NCBI RefSeq assembly: GCF_038967635.1
Contig: NZ_CP152413.1
Location: forward strand, 434,001 to 498,000
Length of the DNA: 64,000 nt
Reading direction: 5' to 3'
Source of the DNA: Bradyrhizobium sp. B124
Lineage (GTDB): Bacteria > Pseudomonadota > Alphaproteobacteria > Rhizobiales > Xanthobacteraceae
Below the pieces are notes generated by a model that worked only from the letters and a program-made list of their open reading frames with translations, searched no databases and was not told the origin of the DNA. The position numbers and the translations under genes are program-made. Every line of letters begins with the position of its first letter. Position 1 is the first letter of the stretch. Shown here piece by piece: positions 34,975-43,666 of the stretch.

Positions 34975-35574
34975 ATGGTTACGCAAAGCAATATTCACTT
35001 CTTTACAATTTGGGCCAAGGAACGTCTCGACGAAATGGACGCAACGATGACGTCGCTTGAGGGCAGGGCTGCAGAGGTGCAGGCCGATGTCCGCGACAAG
35101 GCCAAGAAGGTTCTTGCTGACCTGCGCAAGCAGCGTGATGACTTCCGGGACACCATGAAGAAGCAGTCGGAAGCTAACGAGTCGGCCTGGACTCAGGCAA
35201 AAGCAAAGCTAGATGGTGACTGGCGCGTGTTCGAGGTCGAGGTCAAGAAATATGTCGATAGCTTCGGCAAGCAGATCGAGCACCAGCAAGCGACGTTCAA
35301 GCTTCAAGCCGATGCCCAATTGAAAGCGTGGCGTGAAGCAGCCGACAAGCTTGGCGGCGATGCCAAGAAGTTCGCTTCTGAGCGTCGGGGCGATGTCGAC
35401 GCCGCCATTAAGCGTATGATCGCCGATGCGACCGAGGCAGAGAAAAAACTCGAGAAGTTGAACCAGGCAGGGAGCCAGTCATGGTCCGTGCTCATGGCGG
35501 CTTTGACCGAAACGCGAGCTGCCTTTGATCGCGCTAATGAAGCTGCGCGGGAAGCATTCAAGCGAGCTGCTTGA
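34975..35574 (+). CDS. Coiled-coil protein, unknown function
   Basis: A 199-residue, highly charged, almost wholly helical protein. Residues 15-175 form heptad-like coiled coil (AEVQADVRDKAKKVLADLRK, LEKLNQAG), followed by a less charged C-terminal helix ending REAFKRAA. There is no signal peptide or membrane helix. It starts after GGGAGATGCGCGA and ends at a strong intrinsic terminator, so it is an independent unit. Codon use is less GC-biased than in the flanking core genes. Function unknown; apolipoprotein/phasin-like or stress-associated roles are possible but unsupported. Confidence 0.7.
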   Translation: MVTQSNIHFFTIWAKERLDEMDATMTSLEGRAAEVQADVRDKAKKVLADLRKQRDDFRDTMKKQSEANESAWTQAKAKLDGDWRVFEVEVKKYVDSFGKQIEHQQATFKLQADAQLKAWREAADKLGGDAKKFASERRGDVDAAIKRMIADATEAEKKLEKLNQAGSQSWSVLMAALTETRAAFDRANEAAREAFKRAA

Positions 35575-35597
35575 TCGAGCATCGGTTGGATTCGGAT

Positions 35598-35628
35598 AGA
35601 CCGCCTCGTGGCGGTCTTTCCTTTTTTT
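35598..35628 (+). terminator. Rho-independent terminator of the coiled-coil gene
   Basis: A perfect 8-bp stem AGACCGCC/GGCGGTCT with a TCGT loop, then TTCCTTTTTTT. It starts 23 bases after the stop codon and is the clearest intrinsic terminator in the window. Confidence 0.9.
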
Positions 35629-35772
35629 GCTCGGACGAGCATCAAGAACATCTGGCGGACTTCCGAAATTGGGCCCTTTGCCGACATTCACTTAGGCATC
35701 GTCGATGTCTGCTTTTGAGGGCAACTCGGACATCGCATCCCGCGCACGTGCGTGCCGGATTTATGACACGCT

Positions 35773-36390
35773 CTAGATCAACTCGACCGAATCCTGGCTG
35801 GCCGGACGCTCCGCCGGCACGAACCTGCGGTCGATCACCGCCCGCACCGTGACGATCGGCACGGCCTTCGCCTTCACGCCCATCAGATTGTGCAGCCGAA
35901 AGCCGCCCTCGATGCTGATTGCCTTGTACGAGCCGATGATGTGCTCGACGGTATCGCCGCGTCCGAACGGCAGCAGCAGCCGTTCATAGGAGACGTCCTT
36001 GCCGTCGGCGTCGGTGAGCTCCGCAACCGTGTAGGTCGGACGCTTGCGCGCCAGGCAGGCACGATAGGACAGGATCACGCCGGCATAGCGCTCCGGGCCG
36101 ATCGCGTCATCGAGATAGCGGTTGGTGCGCAGCCGCGGCTCGACGTGCTCGTTGCCATAGGCCGTCGTCAGCCGCGCGCCTTCCTGCGTGATCAGGAAGC
36201 GTGCGGCGTCACCGCTGCCGACCACGTCAAAGCCCATCATGTCGGCCCGCTCGTCGGCGGTGCCGTCGGTGTGGAAATCGCACAGCAAGGGAAGGGCGTC
36301 CGGCATGCGCAGCGCGCGCAGCCAGGCGTTCAGCAGCACCCGCTGCGTGATCGATTTGACCACCGATGGATCGGCACTCCTGAATGGCAT
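35773..36390 (-). CDS. PAS_5-domain protein
   Basis: A 205-residue soluble protein of the PAS_5 group common in Bradyrhizobium and relatives. A helical N-terminus (SVVKSITQRVLLNAWLRALR) is followed by a PAS-like core (FDVVGSGDAARFLITQEGAR, YERLLLPFGRGDTVEHIIGS). No output domain is present. It may be a stand-alone sensor. A short frame resembling its N-terminus lies 3 bases upstream on the same strand. Confidence 0.8.
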   Translation of the reverse strand: MPFRSADPSVVKSITQRVLLNAWLRALRMPDALPLLCDFHTDGTADERADMMGFDVVGSGDAARFLITQEGARLTTAYGNEHVEPRLRTNRYLDDAIGPERYAGVILSYRACLARKRPTYTVAELTDADGKDVSYERLLLPFGRGDTVEHIIGSYKAISIEGGFRLHNLMGVKAKAVPIVTVRAVIDRRFVPAERPASQDSVELI

Positions 36391-36393
36391 GGG

Positions 36394-36534
36394 CTAACCG
36401 AATTCAAGTGGCTGCGGCGGATGTGCTGCCGTGTCGACGGTCTGGCCACGGGCATAAAGTCGCAGCCACGTGTTCAGGAAATCACGTTGCCGGATCGACT
36501 TGATGACCGAGGAATTGGCGCTCTCGAAATGCAA
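36394..36534 (-). pseudogene. Short copy of the PAS_5 N-terminus
   Basis: From TTG 36534 the 46-codon frame reads LHFESANSSVIKSIRQRDFL then NTWLRLYARGQ and ends LEFG. It aligns without gaps to residues 1-25 of the next gene (MPFRSADPSVVKSITQRVLL NAWLR), with about half the residues identical. The PAS core is missing. It is best read as a truncated tandem duplicate; a functional mini-protein cannot be excluded. Confidence 0.6.
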
Positions 36535-36852
36535 GGCTCTAACCGCCCTTAATACAATGGCGGGAGCTTCGGCGAGAGGCGGAAATATTCTATGAAAAGG
36601 AAAGACCGGAGCAAAACACCCTTAACGGCAGCTTTCCGAGGCGCAAAGCGCGCTCGAAGGCCATTCGACTAAGGATCAACCGGAACTGGTCGAGCCAATA
36701 CTGCACTGCACAGCTTTCCACCTTGCGTAACCGCCGCAGATGACGGCATATTCCGGCCCGGAGGCGACAGGCCCCCGGACGGTTTCCAAGACGTACGGAC
36801 AACCTGTCGAACACGAAAAAAGCTGGCCACGCGGGCGACGGGCTTCGCGGCG
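36535..36852. other. Leader region of the liv operon
   Basis: A 318-base gap before livG. A possible sigma-70-type pair is TTGCGT (36723-36728) and CATATT (36747-36752), 18 bases apart; this is weak. No coding frame or known RNA was seen. Confidence 0.3.
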
Positions 36853-37629
36853 ATGGCGTATGGGGGAATCTATTTGGCCGATGAGTTCATTCTCGAAACC
36901 AGCGGATTGACCAAGGAATTCGCGGGTTTCTTTGCCGTTCGCGACGTTGCGCTGAAGGTGCGTCGCGGCAGTATCCATGCGTTGATCGGGCCGAACGGCG
37001 CCGGCAAGACGACCTGTTTCAATCTGCTGACCAAATTCCTGAAGCCGACGGGCGGGCAGATTCGCTACAAGGGCCAGGACATCACCGCAATGCCGCCGGC
37101 CGACGTGGCGCGCCTCGGGCTGGTGCGCTCGTTCCAGATCTCGGCGGTATTTCCGCACATGACGGCGCTGGAAAACGTCCGGGTGGCGCTGCAGCGCCAG
37201 CACGGGTCGTCATTCGATTTCTGGCGCTCGAAAACCGTGCTCGACCGCTTCAATCCGCGCGCCCATGAACTGCTGAACGACGTCGGCTTGAGCGAGTTCG
37301 CCAACACGCCGGCGGTCGAGATGCCGTACGGCCGCAAGCGCGCACTCGAAATTGCAACGACGCTTGCGCTCGACCCCGAGATGATGCTGCTCGACGAGCC
37401 GATGGCCGGCATGGGCCACGAGGACATCGACAAGATCGCGGCGCTGATCAAGCGGATCTCCGCCAAATACACCATCCTGATGGTCGAACATAACCTCTCG
37501 GTGGTGGCCAATCTCTCTGACATCATCACCGTGCTGACGCGCGGGCAGGTGCTGGCGGAGGGCAACTACGCCGACCTCTCCAAGGACGAGCGCGTGAAGG
37601 AAGCCTATCTGGGAGCGGGTCATGGCTGA
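36853..37629 (+). CDS. livG: LivG-type ABC transporter ATP-binding protein
   Basis: A 258-residue ATPase. Walker A GPNGAGKTT, the Q-loop in VRSFQISAVFP, Walker B MMLLDEPMAG and the switch His in MVEHNL are present. The ABC signature reads MPYGRKRALE instead of LSGGQ, as is usual for LivG. A TTG at 36874, after GGGGGA, could be the real start, removing seven residues. The 3' end overlaps livF by 8 bases. It powers import of a branched-chain amino acid or a related amide/organic acid with LivF, LivH, LivM and the binding protein. Confidence 0.92.
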   Translation: MAYGGIYLADEFILETSGLTKEFAGFFAVRDVALKVRRGSIHALIGPNGAGKTTCFNLLTKFLKPTGGQIRYKGQDITAMPPADVARLGLVRSFQISAVFPHMTALENVRVALQRQHGSSFDFWRSKTVLDRFNPRAHELLNDVGLSEFANTPAVEMPYGRKRALEIATTLALDPEMMLLDEPMAGMGHEDIDKIAALIKRISAKYTILMVEHNLSVVANLSDIITVLTRGQVLAEGNYADLSKDERVKEAYLGAGHG

Positions 37630-38365
37630 GGCGAAACTGGCGGAGAGGCCCGTGGCTGCGGCCGGCGCCGAGGTGCTGACGGTCAGCGATCTGCAGGCCT
37701 GGTACGGCGAATCCCACATTCTTCACGGGATCAATTTCAACGTGAGGGCGGGCGAGGTGGTGACGCTGCTCGGCCGCAACGGCGCCGGCAAGACCACCAC
37801 GCTGAAGTCGGTGATGGGCGTGATCGGCAAGCGCACGGGCTCGATCCGTTTCGACAACAAGGAGATCATCCGCACCACCTCCGACCGCATCGCGCGGCTA
37901 GGGATCGCATTCTGTCCCGAAGAGCGCGGCATCTTCGCCAGTCTCGACGTGCGCGAGAATTTGCTGCTGCCGCCGGTGGTGCGCCCGGGCGGCCTGCCGC
38001 TCGACCAGATCTTCACCCTGTTTCCCAACCTGAAGGAGCGGCTCAACAGCCAGGGCACCAAGCTCTCGGGCGGCGAGCAGCAGATGCTGGCGATTGCGCG
38101 CATCCTGCGCACCGGCGCGCGCTTCCTGATGCTGGACGAGCCGACCGAAGGGTTGGCGCCGGTCATCATTCAGCAGATCGGGCACACCATTGCGCGCCTG
38201 AAGTCGCAGGGATTCACCATCCTGTTGGTCGAACAGAATTTCCGCTTCGCCTCGACCGTTGCCGACCGCTACTACATCGTCGAGCACGGCAAGGTGATCG
38301 ACGGCTTCGCCAATTCGGAGCTGTCGGCCAACATGGACAAGCTGCATACCTATCTCGGCGTTTGA
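37622..38365 (+). CDS. livF: LivF-type ABC transporter ATP-binding protein
   Basis: A 247-residue ATPase partner of LivG. It shows Walker A GRNGAGKTTT, signature LSGGEQQMLA, Walker B FLMLDEPTEGLAP and switch His-region LLVEQNF (Gln in place of His in the VEQN motif, usual for LivF). Eight bases overlap livG, showing translational coupling. The substrate-binding gene follows after 42 bases. Confidence 0.93.
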   Translation: MAEAKLAERPVAAAGAEVLTVSDLQAWYGESHILHGINFNVRAGEVVTLLGRNGAGKTTTLKSVMGVIGKRTGSIRFDNKEIIRTTSDRIARLGIAFCPEERGIFASLDVRENLLLPPVVRPGGLPLDQIFTLFPNLKERLNSQGTKLSGGEQQMLAIARILRTGARFLMLDEPTEGLAPVIIQQIGHTIARLKSQGFTILLVEQNFRFASTVADRYYIVEHGKVIDGFANSELSANMDKLHTYLGV

Positions 38366-38407
38366 AGTCGCCGGAGCCAGAAAATTTAAGAACTGAGGGA
38401 ATACGCC

Positions 38408-39628
38408 ATGAGGAATACGATTTCAGCGCTTCTGCTTGGCACCGCGATGGTGCTCTCCGTCGCAGGCGTCGCCGCCGCCGACGACAAGACAGTGAAGGTC
38501 GGCGTGTTGTCGGATCAGTCCGGCCTCTATGCCGACCTTGCCGGCCCCGGCTCGACGCTGGCGGCGCAAATGGCGATCGAGGACTCCGGCCTCAAGGCCA
38601 AGGGCTGGACCATCGACCTGATCTCCGGCGATCACCAGAACAAGCCCGATATCGGCACCACCATTGCCCGCCAGTGGTTCGACGTCGACAAGGTCGACAC
38701 CATCGTCGACGTGCCGAATTCCGGCGTCGCGCTCGCGGTCAATAACGTCGTGAAGGAGAAGAACGGCGTCTACATCAATTCGGGCGCGGCGACTTCCGAT
38801 CTCACCAACGCGCAGTGCACGCCGAACACGGTGCACTGGACCTACGACACCTACATGCTGGCGCACGCCACCGGCCAGGCGCTGGTGAAGGCGGGCGGGG
38901 ACACCTGGTTCTTCCTGACCGCCGACTACGCGTTCGGCGCGGCGCTGGAGCGCGACACCACCGCCGTCATCACCGCCAATGGCGGCAAGGTGGTCGGCGG
39001 CGTCAAGCACCCGCTCAACACCGCTGACTTCTCCTCGTTCCTGCTGCAGGCGCAGGCTTCCAAGGCCAAGATCATCGGTCTCGCCAATGCCGGCGGCGAC
39101 ACCACCAACTCGATCAAGCAGGCTGCCGAGTTCGGCATCGTCAAGGGCGGCCAGAAGCTCGCGGCGCTGCTGCTGTTCCTCACCGACGTCAAGGCGATCG
39201 GGCTGGAGACCGCGCAGGGCCTCAACTTCACCGAAACGTTCTACTGGGACCTCAACGACAAGACCCGCGCGTTCTCGAAGCGCTTCTCGGAGAAGATGAA
39301 GAGCGGCGCTCCTCCGACCATGGTGCAGGCCGGCGTGTATGCGGGCCTCACGCATTACTTCAAGGCACTCGAAGCGCTCGGCGGCAATCCGCATGACGGC
39401 GCCAAGGTGGTCGCGAAGATGAAGACGATCCCGACCGACGATCCGCTGTTCGGCAAGGGCGAGGTCGAGGCCAACGGCCGCGTCACCCACGACGCCTATC
39501 TGTTCGAAGTGAAGAAGCCCTCGGAGTCCAAGGGTCCGTGGGACTTCTACAAGCTGGTCGGCACCGTGCCGGGCAACCAGGCCTTCACGCCGCTCGACAA
39601 GAGCACCTGTGCGCTCCTGAAGAAGTGA
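38408..39628 (+). CDS. Liv-type periplasmic substrate-binding protein
   Basis: A 406-residue exported binding protein. The signal peptide ends near VAAADDK (about residue 23). The type I fold is clear: VKVGVLSDQSGLYADLAGPG, ISGDHQNKPDIGTTIARQW, VPNSGVALAVNN. It is encoded between the ATPase and permease genes of one operon, so it delivers this importer's ligand. A protein at 57727-58953 is strongly similar, with long identical blocks such as GGDTWFFLTADYAFG and HPLNTADFSSFLLQAQASKA. The subfamily differs from classic leucine-binding LivK, so the ligand is open. Confidence 0.92.
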   Translation: MRNTISALLLGTAMVLSVAGVAAADDKTVKVGVLSDQSGLYADLAGPGSTLAAQMAIEDSGLKAKGWTIDLISGDHQNKPDIGTTIARQWFDVDKVDTIVDVPNSGVALAVNNVVKEKNGVYINSGAATSDLTNAQCTPNTVHWTYDTYMLAHATGQALVKAGGDTWFFLTADYAFGAALERDTTAVITANGGKVVGGVKHPLNTADFSSFLLQAQASKAKIIGLANAGGDTTNSIKQAAEFGIVKGGQKLAALLLFLTDVKAIGLETAQGLNFTETFYWDLNDKTRAFSKRFSEKMKSGAPPTMVQAGVYAGLTHYFKALEALGGNPHDGAKVVAKMKTIPTDDPLFGKGEVEANGRVTHDAYLFEVKKPSESKGPWDFYKLVGTVPGNQAFTPLDKSTCALLKK

Positions 39629-39635
39629 CGATCAT

Positions 39636-39665
39636 GCCCGCCGGCCGTGGGCGCGGCCGGCGGGC
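39636..39665 (+). promoter_or_regulatory. Perfect 12-bp hairpin between binding-protein gene and livH
   Basis: GCCCGCCGGCCG and its exact complement are separated by a 6-base loop, starting 8 bases after the binding-protein stop. There is no T-run. In ABC operons such structures stabilise upstream mRNA or attenuate read-through, giving excess binding protein over permease; that role is inferred here. Confidence 0.65.
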
Positions 39666-39692
39666 TTCATCTATCCAGTGAAAGCTCATTCG

Positions 39693-40556
39693 ATGCAGGC
39701 TCTCTACGCACAGCTTCTGGTGGGACTGATCAACGGCTCGTTCTACGCGCTGCTCAGTCTGGGGCTCGCCGTCATCTTCGGCATGCTCAACATCATCAAT
39801 TTCGCGCACGGCGCACTCTACATGATGGGCGCCTTCGTGGCGTATTTCCTGCTCAATCTGGGCGGCATCAACTACTGGTGGGCGCTGCTCATCGCACCTG
39901 TCATCGTCGGCATCTTCGGCATGATCCTCGAGCGGACCATGCTGCAATGGCTGGCCGGGCTCGACCATCTCTATGGACTGCTGCTGACGTTCGGCATCGC
40001 GCTGATCGTGCAGGGCGTGTTCCAGAACTATTTCGGCTCCTCGGGCCTGCCTTACTCGATCCCGGATCAGCTCAAGGGCGGCGTCAATCTCGGCTTCATG
40101 TTCCTGCCGATCTATCGCGGCTGGGTCGTGATCTTCTCGCTGGTGGTGTGCCTTGCCACCTGGTTCCTGATCGAGAAGACGCAGCTCGGCGCCTATCTGC
40201 GCGCCGCCACCGAGAACCCGACGCTGGTGCGGGCCTTCGGCATCAACGTGCCGCGCATGATCACGCTGACCTACGGGCTCGGCGTCGGTCTCGCCGCGCT
40301 CGCCGGCGTGCTGTCGGCGCCGATCAACCAGGTCCGCCCGCTGATGGGCGCCGATCTCATCATCGTGGTGTTCGCGGTGGTCGTGATCGGCGGCATGGGC
40401 TCGATCATGGGCTCGATCATCACCGGCTTCGCGCTCGGCGTGATCGAGGGACTGACCAAGTATTTTTATCCCGAGGCCTCCAACACCGTGGTGTTTGTCC
40501 TGATGGTGGTGGTGTTGCTGGTGAAGCCAACGGGACTGACGGGACGGGCGGCCTGA
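39693..40556 (+). CDS. livH: LivH-type ABC permease
   Basis: A 287-residue permease with eight or so membrane helices. Family markers are GLINGSFYALLSLGLAVIFG, MLNIINFAHGALYMMGAF and the cytoplasmic coupling segment (TENPTLVRAFGIN) that contacts an ATPase. ATG 39693 is preferred; GTG 39678 would add five residues. Its stop is 1 base before livM. Confidence 0.93.
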   Translation: MQALYAQLLVGLINGSFYALLSLGLAVIFGMLNIINFAHGALYMMGAFVAYFLLNLGGINYWWALLIAPVIVGIFGMILERTMLQWLAGLDHLYGLLLTFGIALIVQGVFQNYFGSSGLPYSIPDQLKGGVNLGFMFLPIYRGWVVIFSLVVCLATWFLIEKTQLGAYLRAATENPTLVRAFGINVPRMITLTYGLGVGLAALAGVLSAPINQVRPLMGADLIIVVFAVVVIGGMGSIMGSIITGFALGVIEGLTKYFYPEASNTVVFVLMVVVLLVKPTGLTGRAA

Positions 40557-40557
40557 T

Positions 40558-41526
40558 ATGTCAGCATTGACCGACGATACACTTCCGGTGACGCCGCGCG
40601 CGATGCGCGACGAGATGATCGTATTCGCCGTGATGGCGGTGCTGCTGGCAGTGGTGCCGTTCACGGGGATCTATCCCTTCTTCGTGATGCAGGCGTTGTG
40701 CTTTGCGCTGCTCGCCTGCGCCTTCAACCTTTTGATCGGCTATGGCGGCCTGCTGTCGTTCGGCCACGCCATGTTCCTCGGCACCGCCGGCTACGTCTCG
40801 GCGCATGCGCTGAAGGTGTGGGGGCTGCCGCCGGAGCTCGGCATCGTGGCCGGCACCGCCGCGGCGGCCTTGCTCGGCCTCGTCACCGGCTTCATCTCGA
40901 TCCGCCGCCAGGGCATCTACTTCTCGATGATCACGCTGGCGCTGTCGCAGCTGCTCTATTTCATCTATCTGCAGGCGCCGTTCACCCATGGTGAAGACGG
41001 CATCCAGGGCATCCCGCAGGGGCACCTGTTCGGGATCTTCGACCTGTCGAAGCCGACGGTGCTCTACTACGTCGTGCTGGCCGGATTCCTTGCCGGCTTC
41101 CTTTTGATCTACCGCACCATCAACTCGCCGTTCGGTGAGGTGCTGAAGTCGATCCGCGAGAACGAGCCGCGCGCGATCTCGCTTGGCTACAAGACCGACC
41201 AGTACAAGATGCTGGCCTACATCCTGTCGGGCACGCTGGCGGGCTTTGCCGGCTCGCTGAAGGTGTTCGTGGCGCAGAACGCCTCGCTCACCGACGTGCA
41301 CTGGTCGATGTCCGGCGAAATCGTGCTGATGACGCTGGTCGGCGGTCTCGGCACCATCTTCGGACCGGTGGTCGGCGCATTCGTGATCATCGCGATGCAG
41401 CAATATCTCGCCGGGTTCGGCCAGTGGGTGACGGTGATCCAGGGCGTGATCTTCGTGGCCTGCGTGCTGCTGTTCCGGCGCGGTCTGGTCGGCGAACTGG
41501 CCCACCTGTTGCGGCGGTCGCTGTAG
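40558..41526 (+). CDS. livM: LivM-type ABC permease
   Basis: A 322-residue permease partner of LivH. Markers are LLACAFNLLIGYGGLLSFGH, the coupling helix SIRENEPRAISLGY and MTLVGGLGTIFGPVVGA. It closes the five-gene operon; a hairpin follows. Confidence 0.93.
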   Translation: MSALTDDTLPVTPRAMRDEMIVFAVMAVLLAVVPFTGIYPFFVMQALCFALLACAFNLLIGYGGLLSFGHAMFLGTAGYVSAHALKVWGLPPELGIVAGTAAAALLGLVTGFISIRRQGIYFSMITLALSQLLYFIYLQAPFTHGEDGIQGIPQGHLFGIFDLSKPTVLYYVVLAGFLAGFLLIYRTINSPFGEVLKSIRENEPRAISLGYKTDQYKMLAYILSGTLAGFAGSLKVFVAQNASLTDVHWSMSGEIVLMTLVGGLGTIFGPVVGAFVIIAMQQYLAGFGQWVTVIQGVIFVACVLLFRRGLVGELAHLLRRSL

Positions 41527-41563
41527 GGCAGGGCACGCGATTTGCTGCCGACTTAGCGGTGGA

Positions 41564-41585
41564 CGACCGCCCGTTCGGGCGGTCG
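41564..41585 (+). terminator. Hairpin after the liv operon
   Basis: A perfect 10-bp GC-rich stem, CGACCGCCCG / CGGGCGGTCG, 37 bases after the livM stop. A short TATTTT lies 8 bases downstream rather than directly after. Probable terminator. Confidence 0.55.
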
Positions 41586-41614
41586 ATCCGGGTATTTTCC
41601 CCGCCAGATGCTCT

Positions 41615-41632
41615 ATGACAGTTCTGTGACAG
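41615..41632 (-). promoter_or_regulatory. Pho-box-like site upstream of DUF47-pit
   Basis: Read on the minus strand the site is CTGTCAC-AGAA-CTGTCAT: two 7-base repeats with a 4-base spacer, matching the PhoB box (CTGTCAT-N4-CTGTCAT) at 13 of 14 repeat bases. It lies 39 bases before the DUF47 start, where PhoB binding could block or drive transcription. In Sinorhizobium meliloti the orthologous orfA-pit operon is repressed by PhoB under phosphate limitation. Confidence 0.7.
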
Positions 41633-41670
41633 TCGCTAAAAGGGCTGTCCCGGAATGATGGAATTGAGAC

Positions 41671-42315
41671 ATGCTGCGCTGGTTTCGCGCCTTTCTGCCC
41701 AAGGAAGAGCGATTTTTCGACCTGTTCGCCCGCCACGCCCAGACCTCCGTGCGGTGCGCGCTGGCGCTGCAGGACATGCTGAAGGGCGGCGAGGAGACTC
41801 CCGTCTTCTGCCAGCGCGTCAATCAGTTCGAGAACGACGCCGATAGCGTCACCCGCGAGGTGCTGACCGCGGTTCGCCGCACCTTCATCACCCCGTTCGA
41901 CCGCGGCGACATCAAGAACCTGATCACCGCAATGGACGACGCGGTCGACCAGATGCAGGCGACCGCCAAGGCCGTGATGCTGTTCGAGGTACGCGAGTTC
42001 GAGCCGCCGATGCGCGAGATCGGCACCTTGATCGTCGAATGCGCCAATCTGGTCGTCCGCGCGCTGCCTCTGTTGCAGGCGATCGGCCAGAACGTCTCGA
42101 TGCTGACCCAGATCACCGAGGAGCTGACCAAGCTCGAGGGGCGGGTCGACGATCTCCATGATATCGGGCTCAAGGAATTGTTCCTGAAGCACCGCGACGC
42201 CAACACGATGGACTTCATCGTCGGCGCGGAGATCTACGATCATCTCGAGAAGGTGGCCGACCGCTTCGACGACGTCGCCAACGAGATCAACTCCATCGTC
42301 ATCGAGCAAGTGTAA
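41671..42315 (+). CDS. DUF47 (PhoU-like) phosphate transport regulator
   Basis: A 214-residue helical protein of the DUF47/PhoU-like family (OrfA of rhizobial orfA-pit operons). It shows ENDADSVTREVLTAVRRTF, FITPFDRGDIKNLITAMDD and the C-terminal DRFDDVANEINSIVIEQ. It is 14 bases from the Pit gene and probably modulates its activity, as PhoU-like partners do. A Pho-box-like site precedes it. Confidence 0.92.
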   Translation: MLRWFRAFLPKEERFFDLFARHAQTSVRCALALQDMLKGGEETPVFCQRVNQFENDADSVTREVLTAVRRTFITPFDRGDIKNLITAMDDAVDQMQATAKAVMLFEVREFEPPMREIGTLIVECANLVVRALPLLQAIGQNVSMLTQITEELTKLEGRVDDLHDIGLKELFLKHRDANTMDFIVGAEIYDHLEKVADRFDDVANEINSIVIEQV

Positions 42316-42329
42316 GTCGGGGACATCAC

Positions 42330-43334
42330 GTGGACGCCACGCTGGGTCTTCCGGTTCTGACCATCCTGATCGCGGTCGCGCTGCTGTTCGACTTCCTGAA
42401 CGGCCTGCACGATGCCGCGAACTCGATCGCGACCATCGTCTCGACCCGCGTACTGCGGCCGCAATATGCGGTGTTCTGGGCGGCGTTCTTCAACTTCGTC
42501 GCCTTCGCGGTGTTCGGTCTGCACGTCGCCAACACCATCGGCACCGGGATCATCGACCCGTCCGTGGTGGACGCGACCGTGATCTTCGCGGCGCTGGTCG
42601 GCGCGATCGTCTGGAACGTGATCACCTGGGCGCTGGGCATTCCCTCGTCGAGCTCGCATGCGCTGATCGGCGGCCTGGTCGGCGCCGGCATGGCGAAGGC
42701 GGGCATCTCGGCGGCGGTGTGGAGCGGGCTCACCAAGACCTTGCTTGCCATCGTCCTGTCGCCGCTGGTCGGCTTCCTGCTGGCGCTGGTGCTGGTTGCG
42801 ATCGTGTCCTGGCTCTCGGTGCGCTCGACGCCGTTCGCGGTCGATCGCGCCTTCCGCATCCTGCAATTCGCCTCGGCGTCGCTCTATTCGCTCGGCCATG
42901 GCGGTAACGACGCACAGAAGACCATGGGCATCATCGGCGTGCTGCTCTACTCGCAAGGCCATCTCGGCGACACCTTCGAGATTCCGTTCTGGGTCGTGCT
43001 GGCCTGCCAGAGCGCGATGGCGCTGGGCACCCTGATGGGCGGCTGGCGGATCGTGCGCACCATGGGGCTGCGGATCACCAAGCTGACGCCGATGCAGGGC
43101 TTTTGCGCCGAGACCGGCGGCGCGGCCACGCTGTTCATCGCGACCTATCTCGGGGTTCCGGTATCGACCACCCACACCATCACCGGCGCCATCGTCGGGG
43201 TCGGCGCGGCACGGCGGCTGTCCGCCGTGCGCTGGAACGTGGCGAGCTCGATCGTCTATGCCTGGGTGATCACGATCCCGGCCTCGGCTGCGGTTGCAGC
43301 CGCGACCTATTGGGCGGTGCAGATATTGAAGTGA
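42330..43334 (+). CDS. pit: Low-affinity inorganic phosphate transporter (Pit family)
   Basis: A 334-residue carrier importing metal-phosphate with protons. Both family repeats are present: FDFLNGLHDAANSIATIVST near the N-terminus and GHGGNDAQKTMG, then PVSTTHTITGAIVGVG near the C-terminus. It is translated from GTG 42330, 14 bases after the DUF47 stop. It would serve under phosphate sufficiency. Confidence 0.94.
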   Translation: MDATLGLPVLTILIAVALLFDFLNGLHDAANSIATIVSTRVLRPQYAVFWAAFFNFVAFAVFGLHVANTIGTGIIDPSVVDATVIFAALVGAIVWNVITWALGIPSSSSHALIGGLVGAGMAKAGISAAVWSGLTKTLLAIVLSPLVGFLLALVLVAIVSWLSVRSTPFAVDRAFRILQFASASLYSLGHGGNDAQKTMGIIGVLLYSQGHLGDTFEIPFWVVLACQSAMALGTLMGGWRIVRTMGLRITKLTPMQGFCAETGGAATLFIATYLGVPVSTTHTITGAIVGVGAARRLSAVRWNVASSIVYAWVITIPASAAVAAATYWAVQILK

Positions 43335-43649
43335 TCAGCCGACCAGCTTCAGCCCGACGATGCCGGACACGATCAGCCCGATGCTGGCAAGCCGCATCGC
43401 GGTCGCGGGTTCGCCGAGCAGGATGATGCCGAGCGCCGCGGTGCCGACCGCGCCGATCCCGGTCCAGACCGCATAGGCGGTTCCAATCGGCAGCGTCTTG
43501 AGCGCGATGCCGAGCAGGATCACGCTGCCGGCCATCGCCGCGAGCGTCAGCACCGACGGCACCAGCCGCGAAAAACCCTCGGTGTATTTCAGCCCAATTG
43601 CCCAGCCGATCTCGAGCAGGCCTGCGGTGAACAGAATGGCCCAAGCCAT
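43335..43649 (-). CDS. sugE: Guanidinium exporter, SMR family (SugE/Gdx)
   Basis: A 104-residue protein with four membrane helices. The essential membrane Glu lies in [16 protein letters not shown], and the [14 protein letters not shown] signature belongs to the Gdx (SugE) branch of small multidrug resistance proteins, which export guanidinium as dual-topology dimers. The start ATG 43649 follows GGAGGG. A guanidine-II riboswitch lies just upstream, which supports guanidinium as substrate rather than quaternary ammonium. It ends at the base next to the pit stop, convergent. Confidence 0.93.
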   Translation of the reverse strand: MAWAILFTAGLLEIGWAIGLKYTEGFSRLVPSVLTLAAMAGSVILLGIALKTLPIGTAYAVWTGIGAVGTAALGIILLGEPATAMRLASIGLIVSGIVGLKLVG

Positions 43650-43666
43650 AACGAACCCTCCGGATA

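Noticed and set aside
40561..42309. Open frame of 582 codons on the minus strand
   Set aside because: Antisense to livM and the DUF47 gene; His/Gln/Arg-rich shadow composition.
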